This document shows, piece by piece, positions 41,380 through 48,223 of a DNA stretch of 64,000 nt (within the stretch, counting starts at the first letter, position 1; every line of letters starts with the position of its first letter). A program made the position numbers and the translations under genes. The stretch covers positions 1 to 64,000 of the IMG/VR virus record IMGVR_UViG_3300031463_000001. One strand, 5' to 3'. This DNA comes from a virus. Below the pieces are notes generated by a model. That model was not told the origin of the DNA. It ran no database searches and was given only the letters and a program-made list of their open reading frames with translations.

Positions 41380-42240
41380 ATGTGGCCAATTATATTAAAT
41401 CTTTTTAATAGATTGAAGATCTCTAATGATAAAAGTTTTGAAATTCTTAAAAATGATACAAATTATATTTTAAAAAAGAATACTTATGTTGCTCAATCTA
41501 TTACATATACTCAAAGTGGTAATTTTTATTTTTCTCCAGATGATGATCGAACAGGTTTTATAATTATTACTTTATTAGGAGGAGGTGGAGGTGGTGGGGG
41601 ACAAAATGGAGGAGGAGGAGGAGGAGCTTCATGTTTTTATGGTTTAGTATCAAATTTGACACTCGTAAATGCAATACTTATTTCAGTTGGTTCAGGAGGA
41701 ACGGGAGGAAGTGTTTATGGAAATGGTTCCACTGGAGGAACTACTCAAGCAGATTTTATATTAAAAAATGGAAGAGCTATTAGTATAAAGTCTAAAGGAG
41801 GAATAGGAGGAGAATGGAATAAGGGTTCTGGGGGATATTTTGGAAATGTTGAAGCTTCAGAATCTGTATATGTTTATGCTTTTCATGATGATTTTTGTAT
41901 TCAATTATTTGATTGGGGTAATGTTATAAATGGAGGTAATGGGGGTAATGGAGGATCTTCAGCTACAAATGGAGACAATGTAACTTATCCTATTAAAGGT
42001 TTATTAAATTTAGGGTTTGTGACCTATACTGGAGGAATAGCGGGATGGGGTAGTGGAGGAGGAGGAGCATCTGCATATGGATCTGGAGGAAATGGGGGAA
42101 ATGCAAATAATCCTCCTATAGGAGGAAATGGAATAGGATATGGAAGTGGAGGTGGAGGAGGTGGAGCACCCTATAATGGTGGACCCGGAGGAGATGGAGC
42201 TCCCGGATTAGCTAAAATTATAAGATTCAAATATTTTTAA
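41380..42240 (+). CDS. Gly-rich fibre tip adhesin (gp38-like polyglycine fold candidate)
   Basis: About 90 residues of beta-rich N-terminus are followed by several long runs of Gly (LLGGGGGGGG, GGNGGNGGSS, GSGGGGGGAP) with only short sequence between. Regular G-G-x and G-x-G spacing is the mark of type II polyglycine helices, known from the gp38 adhesin of Salmonella phage S16 and from other tail tips. Such a tip would contact the host receptor directly and vary quickly. Ribosome binding site AGGAGG. It lies after the long fibre gene, the expected place for a tip. Confidence 0.65.
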   Translation: MWPIILNLFNRLKISNDKSFEILKNDTNYILKKNTYVAQSITYTQSGNFYFSPDDDRTGFIIITLLGGGGGGGGQNGGGGGGASCFYGLVSNLTLVNAILISVGSGGTGGSVYGNGSTGGTTQADFILKNGRAISIKSKGGIGGEWNKGSGGYFGNVEASESVYVYAFHDDFCIQLFDWGNVINGGNGGNGGSSATNGDNVTYPIKGLLNLGFVTYTGGIAGWGSGGGGASAYGSGGNGGNANNPPIGGNGIGYGSGGGGGGAPYNGGPGGDGAPGLAKIIRFKYF

Positions 42241-42252
42241 ATGGAGGTTAAT

Positions 42253-42672
42253 ATGTCCGATTATGCAGTAATAGATAAGAATGGAAGAGTAGTAAATGTG
42301 ATTGTAGCGGATGAAGAATTTATTAATAATTGGTTACCTAAATATACTAATTATTCTCAAGCAATAGAAAGAATAGGAAGAAAAGGAAATATAGGACAAT
42401 TATATGTTAATGGAATATTTTATGAAATAACTTCTTTTACTGAAGATTTATCATCCCAAATAGACGGAACCAAAACATCTTTTAACCTTACATATTTACC
42501 TCAAAAAGATTTTAATGTAACAGCCACCAAAGATGATATAAAAGTAACTTTAAACAACAATGTAATTACTGATTTTGAATATAATAATCAAGCAATAACG
42601 TTTACAAATCCACCTGCAAGTGGATCAACTTTGATGGTAAGCTATCCAATAAAGAAAGAGGTAACTGAATGA
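42253..42672 (+). CDS. Small virion or fibre-assembly protein (139 aa)
   Basis: The ATG at 42253 has GGAGGT nine bases upstream. The first half (SDYAVIDKNGRVVNVIVADEEFINNWL) is reminiscent of small proteins encoded after fibre genes, sometimes as assembly factors. The second half is the small beta module (D-G-T-K-T-S-F-N-L..., V-T-L-N-N-N, F-T-N-P-P-A-S-G-S) shared with proteins at 12287 and 13702. It ends in an ATGA overlap with the next gene. Confidence 0.5.
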   Translation: MSDYAVIDKNGRVVNVIVADEEFINNWLPKYTNYSQAIERIGRKGNIGQLYVNGIFYEITSFTEDLSSQIDGTKTSFNLTYLPQKDFNVTATKDDIKVTLNNNVITDFEYNNQAITFTNPPASGSTLMVSYPIKKEVTE

Positions 42673-44018
42673 ACAAGGTAGAGACAACTGTAGGAACTCC
42701 ATTAACAACCAATTTAATTAATGCTCTTAGTGATATAAGTAATAGTAATGTAAGCGATTTAGTTAATTTAAGTTTTAAAAATGGAGTATTTAGAAACCTA
42801 CCCAATGAACCCTTTCCTTTTTCTATTTCTGCTTTATCCCAAGGATCTAATTTAGTTGTAACAGTAACTCCAGGTAAAGCATTATTGGATGATGGAACTG
42901 CTTTAATTGTTACTCAAAACTTAACTGCTTCTATTCCAATTACCAACTCTTATCCAATTAGAGTTTATCTATCTTACGAATATATTTCTCCTGATTCTTC
43001 TTTACCTAGTAAAAAAGTTTGTAATCCTATTTTAGTTCTTAAACCTAACGATGATAATACAGTTCCAAGCAATAAAACATTTTTAGGAAGTGTTAGTTAT
43101 GATAATGGATTCAAATATGATTATAGTTCTAGAAATTGGTTAAGTTTCTCTACTGGGATACAACAATTAGTTACTTTACCCACTCAAACAGATACTTCAA
43201 TGCCAGATTATGGTTTTGGTAAAACAGTATCTTATACTGATCATATGTTTGCAAGAGGACATGGTTCAATAACTCCAACCAATCCACATGGTTTATCTTT
43301 AGTGGATGTTGAAGGTTGGGTAGAAACAAAGTTAACTGAAACACACGAATCTCAAATGCACAAAACAAGTTTATTAGGTGGGGTACCCACATTTATTTCA
43401 ATCCAACAAGCCATAGGAAACCTAAACTATTACTATATGTTTATTCAATTTCCTGCTAATGTTACTATGTTTTTAAAAGGAAAAACATTTAATAATACCA
43501 ACATACCTTCAATATATTTATATTTTGGTACTTTTGGAACTAATAGTTTTAATCCATTACCTCAATCAACTTATTTAGTTGCCTATGGTTTGGATAGTAA
43601 TAATAGGGTTTATCCTCAAATAATTAATTTAAAAGATTCATCTATTACTAGTAACTATCATTGGAAATATGTAACAGATACAGATTATAGACAATCCCAA
43701 GTTGTGGATGGAGTTACTAATGAAGGAGACTATTTTTATTTAAAGATTTATAATTGGGTAGTTCCTGCTAATTCTTTAGTTAGTAATTCACTTACTCCTT
43801 ATAATTTTTTCAATAATTCAAAAGAATTAGTTCCAATAGGTACTACAATCTTATGGCCCAACACTACTAATTTTCCTGTAGGATATGTACCCGGAGGAAC
43901 TATACTATATAAGAAAGGATTTATAACTCTTAGCAATATTATGAATAACAGTGGAGAAACTTTTATATTACCTACCACCACTATCTCAAATTTTACACCT
44001 TTAATTAAAGCTGTTTAG
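42669..44018 (+). CDS. Tail fibre protein with collar-like C-terminal region (449 aa)
   Basis: Contains ARGHGSITPTNPHGLSLVDV near residue 200, matching the motif of the 39221 protein, so the two probably share an attachment or trimerisation element. The end (KELVPIGTTILWPNTTNFPVGYVPGGTILYKKG, cited in part) resembles a shortened phage tail collar domain, in which P-x-G-T-x-x-x-W and P-x-G-Y are conserved. The first 150 residues are beta-rich. The start overlaps the preceding stop. The last virion gene on this strand. Confidence 0.6.
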   Translation: MNKVETTVGTPLTTNLINALSDISNSNVSDLVNLSFKNGVFRNLPNEPFPFSISALSQGSNLVVTVTPGKALLDDGTALIVTQNLTASIPITNSYPIRVYLSYEYISPDSSLPSKKVCNPILVLKPNDDNTVPSNKTFLGSVSYDNGFKYDYSSRNWLSFSTGIQQLVTLPTQTDTSMPDYGFGKTVSYTDHMFARGHGSITPTNPHGLSLVDVEGWVETKLTETHESQMHKTSLLGGVPTFISIQQAIGNLNYYYMFIQFPANVTMFLKGKTFNNTNIPSIYLYFGTFGTNSFNPLPQSTYLVAYGLDSNNRVYPQIINLKDSSITSNYHWKYVTDTDYRQSQVVDGVTNEGDYFYLKIYNWVVPANSLVSNSLTPYNFFNNSKELVPIGTTILWPNTTNFPVGYVPGGTILYKKGFITLSNIMNNSGETFILPTTTISNFTPLIKAV

Positions 44019-44086
44019 AAGGGAAAAATAAATAAACAATTTGCGTAATTAGTTTATAACAATTAGTTTGTAAGGAGAGTAGTTCG

Positions 44087-44245
44087 ATGAAAGTAAATAG
44101 AATTAGAGTAAGAAAAATAGATAGGATTAATACTAATGTAAAAATCCATACTCCAAAAATCCAAAAAGAGAAATACAGATTTAATTGGAGGAAAGAGATT
44201 GAAGACGAACTCGATGAAAAGAAATTTGGAGGTTTATTATGGTGA
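44087..44245 (+). CDS. Tiny basic protein (52 aa)
   Basis: A 52-codon frame with a good Shine-Dalgarno (AAGGAGAG) ten bases before the ATG. The product is strongly basic in its first half (RIRVRKIDR) and has Trp and acidic residues near the end; the last codons overlap the next gene by seven bases, and its end carries the ribosome binding site of that gene (TTTGGAGGT). No function recognised. Confidence 0.6.
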   Translation: MKVNRIRVRKIDRINTNVKIHTPKIQKEKYRFNWRKEIEDELDEKKFGGLLW

Positions 44246-44487
44246 AATGTTTGGTGTGCGAATGTATTGAGGAGGCACATTTATTTTATTGGAAATGTCC
44301 TCTTTATGGTGACATAATATGTAGTGAGTGTTGTTGGAGTGTACCTAAAATTGAAGAATATCCTGAAATGAAAGAACGATTAATTAAATCAGGAGTGGAT
44401 ATTAATAAGATTCCTGAAATATGTAAAGAATGTGGAAGGAATGGATATTACGAATATAAACTAGAAAACCCACCTAAGAAAACCTAA
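44239..44487 (+). CDS. Cys-rich small zinc-binding protein (82 aa)
   Basis: Ten Cys residues in 82: C-L-V-C-E-C near the start, then C at KCPLYG, ICSECCW, and a final C-K-E-C-G. This is enough for two zinc sites, in a B-box or double-ribbon style. Such proteins in phages often inhibit or redirect host factors, but no target is known. The ribosome binding site is TTTGGAGGT. It is the last gene on the plus strand before the strands converge. Confidence 0.6.
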   Translation: MVKCLVCECIEEAHLFYWKCPLYGDIICSECCWSVPKIEEYPEMKERLIKSGVDINKIPEICKECGRNGYYEYKLENPPKKT

Positions 44488-44566
44488 AATACTGAATAGC
44501 TTCCCACGTTTTATTGATGGAATTTAACCTTTTAAAGTTTGTACAAGAGATTTATGTTGTTGAAAA
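44488..44566. other. Convergence point of the two transcription directions
   Basis: A 79-base gap where the plus-strand virion block and the minus-strand block meet end to end. I see no rho-independent hairpin for either direction here, so terminators may lie inside the flanking genes or transcription may interfere. Confidence 0.6.
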
Positions 44567-45088
44567 TTATTGGGGTGTTATTTCTGGATGATCTTTATAG
44601 AACTCATCTAGTTTACCAATTTGTTTAAGAAAATTGGTATAAGAGGTAAGTTGTTTTTTATTTTTAATTATAGTTCCTTCTCCCTTAATAAATCTATCTT
44701 TTAAAACGTTTTGAGCATAAAGGCATGAGTAATAGCTATCAGTAGCTATAGTATTTTCACCTTTAGGAAAAGGACCATGCAAAACATCACTAGCATAACC
44801 ATATGCATATCTTAACCATTTAGCCATTTCATCTTCCCCCTTTGGAAAAGGCCCTTTTAAAATAAATTTAGCATACCAAAAAGAAGTTTGGCCATCTAAA
44901 GTAATTATATCTTCAAACGTATCTTTAATCTTACCTTTAGCAATTTTTTCGGCATATTCATAAGTTAAAAAAGGATCTTTAACCATTGGGATTAATGTTT
45001 CTGCTAGTTCTTTATCTTTCTTTTTAATAGCTTCTTTTAATACTTTTTTAATTTTATCGGGATCTTTTAATAAATCTGATATGTTCAT
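44567..45088 (-). CDS. Tagged 26-residue-repeat protein, minus-strand copy 1 (three units)
   Basis: Has the tag MNISDLLKDP, an N-cap with an unusual KIKDTFED, and three units: the first two end GPFPKG, the last ends KDRFIKG. The second unit is diverged (EDEMAKWLRYAYGYAS). The C-cap ends KLDEFYKDHPEITPQ, the only copy in the operon in which PEVK has become PEIT, and the only one with no downstream gene to translate. It closes the minus-strand operon at the convergence point. Confidence 0.8.
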   Translation of the reverse strand: MNISDLLKDPDKIKKVLKEAIKKKDKELAETLIPMVKDPFLTYEYAEKIAKGKIKDTFEDIITLDGQTSFWYAKFILKGPFPKGEDEMAKWLRYAYGYASDVLHGPFPKGENTIATDSYYSCLYAQNVLKDRFIKGEGTIIKNKKQLTSYTNFLKQIGKLDEFYKDHPEITPQ

Positions 45089-45528
45089 AATTTATCTTTA
45101 ACCTCTGGATGGTCTTTTAGAAATTCGTTTAACTTATTAATTTTTTTAAGAAAATCTATATAATCCCAAAAATAATCAAAATTAATAATAGTATCCTCTC
45201 CCTTAATAAACCTATCTTTTAACACATCTTTAGCATACCAAAAAGAATACCAAGAATTTTTAGCTATAACATCTTCTCCTTTAATAAATCTATCTTTTAA
45301 AACATAACTAGAATAAAAAAAAGAAAATTTTGAATCTTGAGCAATAATATCTTCAAACTCATCTTTAATCTTACCTTTAGCAACTTTTTCCGCATATTCA
45401 CAAGTTAACTCGGGATCGTTAACTATTGGGATTAACATTTCTGCTGCTTCTTTATTTTTATCTTCAATAGCTTTTTCTAATACTTTTTTAGCTTTATTTG
45501 GATCTTTTAATAAATCTGATATGTTCAT
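45085..45528 (-). CDS. Tagged 26-residue-repeat protein, minus-strand copy 2 (two units)
   Basis: Short form, 147 residues, tag MNISDLLKDP and two units that both end KDRFIKG, so the second was probably created by duplicating the terminal unit. The first unit starts EDIIAQ, the second EDVIAK. C-cap KLNEFLKDHPEVKDKL, with a Leu-Asn variant. Four-base overlaps with both neighbours. Confidence 0.8.
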   Translation of the reverse strand: MNISDLLKDPNKAKKVLEKAIEDKNKEAAEMLIPIVNDPELTCEYAEKVAKGKIKDEFEDIIAQDSKFSFFYSSYVLKDRFIKGEDVIAKNSWYSFWYAKDVLKDRFIKGEDTIINFDYFWDYIDFLKKINKLNEFLKDHPEVKDKL

Positions 45529-46133
45529 ACTTTATCTTTTACCTCTGGATGATTGTTTAAGAATTCTTTTAATTTTTTTATTCGTCTAAGAAAATTTATA
45601 TAACTCTTTAAATAAGTTGAATCGGAATTATTTATAATTGTATTTTCACCTTTAATGAATCTATCTCTTAAAACTTCTTTTGCATATCTAACTGAATAAT
45701 TAGAATTGGTAGCAATAGCATCTTCTCCTTTTGGGAATGGACTATGTAATATATATGCGGCATATTCAAATGAATGGTTTGGCTGTTTAGCTATTGCATC
45801 CTCTCCTTTTGGCCACGGTCCTTTTATAACATTAAATGCATATGAGTAAGCACTCCAAGGATCTTTAGAAATAGTATCTTCTCCTTTAGGAAACGGACCC
45901 TTTAAAACCTCATAAGCATACCAATAAGACCATATTCCATCTTGAGCAATTATATCTTCCCACTCATCTTTAATCTTACCTTTAACTATTCTTACAGCAT
46001 AAAGTTCTGTTAAACGGGGTTCTTTAACTATTGGGATTAACATTTCTGCTAATTCTTTGTTTTTGTTATCAATAGCTTCTTTTAATACCTTTTTAATTTT
46101 ATCGGGATCTTTTAATAAATCAGATATGTTCAT
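45525..46133 (-). CDS. Tagged 26-residue-repeat protein, minus-strand copy 3 (four units)
   Basis: Four units: three ending in PFPKG or PWPKG and a terminal RDRFIKG, with Trp in two of the aromatic positions (GIWSYWYA, DPWSAYSYA). The C-cap is diverged (KLKEFLNNHPEVK). The preceding gene in the operon is the unrelated protein at 46130, whose last bases overlap this ATG, and that gene separates copies 3 and 4. Confidence 0.8.
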   Translation of the reverse strand: MNISDLLKDPDKIKKVLKEAIDNKNKELAEMLIPIVKEPRLTELYAVRIVKGKIKDEWEDIIAQDGIWSYWYAYEVLKGPFPKGEDTISKDPWSAYSYAFNVIKGPWPKGEDAIAKQPNHSFEYAAYILHSPFPKGEDAIATNSNYSVRYAKEVLRDRFIKGENTIINNSDSTYLKSYINFLRRIKKLKEFLNNHPEVKDKV

Positions 46134-46648
46134 AATTTAATTTTGTATATACTATGACCTTTCTCTATAAATTCTGCAGAAAAGTTTTGATGTAATACAT
46201 GAGATCTCCAACGTGTTTCTTTCTTTTCAATTATCCACCATCTACCCCCATCCTTCCTTACAATAAAATCTCCATTCTGTAAAGAGGGTTCAAAGAGAGT
46301 CCACCCACTTAATATAGCTTCATTTTTTATACCTTGTTCAGTAGGTTTAAATCTTTGATTAAATGGTGTAATCATACTAATTTTAATTTCAATGGGACGA
46401 TAAAATCCACCAACATAATTAGTTCCAAAACAATAAAGACAAAATTCAATTTGAGGATGTTGTCCTCTTATCTTATCAAAATTAGGACAAATTTGGCCCT
46501 CTCTCTTTTTTCTATAATATAAAACACGTTCACCTCCCATCTCCAATAACCATTTCTCTCTATTTCGAATTTCCAGGAGGTATCTGACTAAAGGATCAAA
46601 GTTACGATCTGAAACATTGGGAAGAATTTGTAGGTGAGACCAACTCAT
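46130..46648 (-). CDS. Probable virion-type protein inside the repeat operon (172 aa)
   Basis: Has no tag and no repeats. It starts MSWSHLQILPNVSDRNFDPL, has a zinc-knuckle-like C54, C70 and C73 pattern (C-L-Y-C-F-G-T), and ends with W-R-S-H-V-L-H-Q-N-F-S and G-H-S-I-Y-K-I. I recall similar whole-length patterns in uncharacterised proteins of large contractile phages, where they lie near neck or baseplate genes. Its Shine-Dalgarno (GGAGGT, coded by the PEVK end of the upstream repeat gene) has ideal spacing. A virion component stored within the repeat operon would link the repeats to the particle, but this is inference. Confidence 0.5.
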   Translation of the reverse strand: MSWSHLQILPNVSDRNFDPLVRYLLEIRNREKWLLEMGGERVLYYRKKREGQICPNFDKIRGQHPQIEFCLYCFGTNYVGGFYRPIEIKISMITPFNQRFKPTEQGIKNEAILSGWTLFEPSLQNGDFIVRKDGGRWWIIEKKETRWRSHVLHQNFSAEFIEKGHSIYKIKL

Positions 46649-47169
46649 AGTTTAACCTCCGGATGATCTTTTAAGAATTCATCTAGTTTATTTATAGATT
46701 TAAGGAAATTAATATAATCTTCCAAATATCTTTTTTTAGGAGAATTAATAATAACATCCTCTCCTTTAATAAATCTATCTTTTAAAACATCTTGAGCATA
46801 TCGATTAGAACTCCAAAAATCAGTAGCAATAGCAGGTTCTCCTTTTGGCCAAGGACCTTTTATAATATCTCTAGCATATAAATAAGCATAATTATCATCT
46901 TTAGCAAGTGTATCTTCACCTCTAGGGAATGGACCTTTTAAAACAAATAAAGCATAATCATATGAAACTTTTACACTTTGAGCAATTATGTCTTCAAATT
47001 CATCTTTAACTTTACCCCGAGTTATATAATATGCATATTCATAAGTTAACGCGGGATCTTTAATTATTGGTATTAACATTTCTGCTAATTCTCTTTTTTC
47101 ACTAGTTATAGCCTTCCATAAAACTTTTTTAATTTTATCGGGATCTTTTAATAAATCTCCTATATTCAT
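46645..47169 (-). CDS. Tagged 26-residue-repeat protein, minus-strand copy 4 (three units)
   Basis: Tag variant MNIGDLLKDP. Units: first with ends GPFPRG, second GPWPKG, last KDRFIKG. The start of the N-cap differs (KVLWKAITSEKRELAE). The third unit starts EPAIAT rather than EDAI. The C-cap ends KLDEFLKDHPEVKL, whose codons provide the ribosome binding site of the unrelated gene downstream. Confidence 0.8.
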   Translation of the reverse strand: MNIGDLLKDPDKIKKVLWKAITSEKRELAEMLIPIIKDPALTYEYAYYITRGKVKDEFEDIIAQSVKVSYDYALFVLKGPFPRGEDTLAKDDNYAYLYARDIIKGPWPKGEPAIATDFWSSNRYAQDVLKDRFIKGEDVIINSPKKRYLEDYINFLKSINKLDEFLKDHPEVKL

Positions 47170-47612
47170 AATTTATCTTTTACCTCCGGATGATCTTTTA
47201 AAAACTCATCTAGTTTGTATATAGATTCAAGGAAACTAATATAATCCTTTAAATATTCTTTATCTTTAATAATAATATTTTCTCCTAAAAGAAATCTATC
47301 TTTTAAAATATTTTTAGCATAATCAAAAGAATACAATGAATCTTTAGCAATAGTGGGTTCTCCTTTTAGGAATGGTCCATGTAAAACATTTTCAGCATAC
47401 CAACAAGAAACAGGTGCGCTTTGTGCAATAATATCTTCCCACTCGTCTTTAATTGGTTTTCTAACTATTCGTTGAGCATATTTATAGGTTAAATAAGGAT
47501 CTTTAACTATTGGAATTAACATTTCGGCTAATTCTTTGTTTAAATCATCAATAGCATCTCTTAATACTTCTTTAGCTTTATCTGGGTTTTTTAATAAATC
47601 TGATATATTCAT
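47166..47612 (-). CDS. Tagged 26-residue-repeat protein, minus-strand copy 5 (two units)
   Basis: Tag with Asn in place of Asp (MNISDLLKNP), two units: EDIIAQSAPVSCWYAENVLHGPFLKG-type and a terminal one ending KDRFLLG. The N-cap ends KPIKDEW. The second unit opens with EPTIAK, similar to the EPAIAT opening of the last unit of copy 4, so those two are probably neighbours by duplication. C-cap ends KLDEFLKDHPEVKDKL. Confidence 0.8.
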   Translation of the reverse strand: MNISDLLKNPDKAKEVLRDAIDDLNKELAEMLIPIVKDPYLTYKYAQRIVRKPIKDEWEDIIAQSAPVSCWYAENVLHGPFLKGEPTIAKDSLYSFDYAKNILKDRFLLGENIIIKDKEYLKDYISFLESIYKLDEFLKDHPEVKDKL

Positions 47613-48223
47613 AATTTAACTTCTGGATGATCTTTTAAGAATTCATCTAGTTTATTTATTGTTTTTAAGAAATCGATATATTTTATCAAATAATTTTTTT
47701 CACCTTCTTGATCTCCACTATCTATAATTACATTTTCTCCTTTAACAAATCTACCCTTTGATACATCTCTAGCATAATGATAAGAATAATAAGGATCTTT
47801 AGCAATAACATCCTCTCCTTTAATAAAAGGTTTTTGTAAAACATTTGCAGCATAAAGATAAGAGAAAGTGGGATCTTTAGCTATAACATCCTCACCTTTA
47901 GGAAATGGACCTTTTAAGACCTCATAAGCATAATAATAAGAACTATAGGCGTTAGTAGCAATAGCATCTTCTCCTTTTGGGAATGGGGCATGTAAAACAA
48001 AGCTAGCATATCGATAAGAATAAAGGGGATCTTTAGTAATAATATCTTCCCATTCATCTTTAATTTTATTTTCAGCTATTTCAAGGGCATATCTAAAAGT
48101 TAACCCAGGATCTTTAACTATTGGAATTAACATTTTAGCTAATTTTCTTTCCCCAGTATTTATAGCTTTTCTTAATGCTTTTTCAGCTTTACTTGGATCT
48201 TTTAATAAATCTAAAAGATTCAT
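47609..48223 (-). CDS. Tagged 26-residue-repeat protein, minus-strand copy 6 (four units)
   Basis: Tag variant MNLLDLLKDPSK. Four units: ends APFPKG, GPFPKG, KPFIKG and the terminal KGRFVKG. First gene of the repeat operon on this strand, directly downstream of the primase-like gene, with which it overlaps by four bases; the end of the primase gene (GAGGAAGTTAA) provides its ribosome binding site. The C-cap has an insertion (GDQEGEKNYLIKYIDFLKTI) before the usual KLDEFLKDHPEVKL. Confidence 0.8.
   Translation of the reverse strand: MNLLDLLKDPSKAEKALRKAINTGERKLAKMLIPIVKDPGLTFRYALEIAENKIKDEWEDIITKDPLYSYRYASFVLHAPFPKGEDAIATNAYSSYYYAYEVLKGPFPKGEDVIAKDPTFSYLYAANVLQKPFIKGEDVIAKDPYYSYHYARDVSKGRFVKGENVIIDSGDQEGEKNYLIKYIDFLKTINKLDEFLKDHPEVKL

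Noticed and set aside
44005-44280. Antisense frame at the end of the plus-strand block
   Set aside because: Hydrophobic, low-complexity translation opposite two small genes with good start signals.
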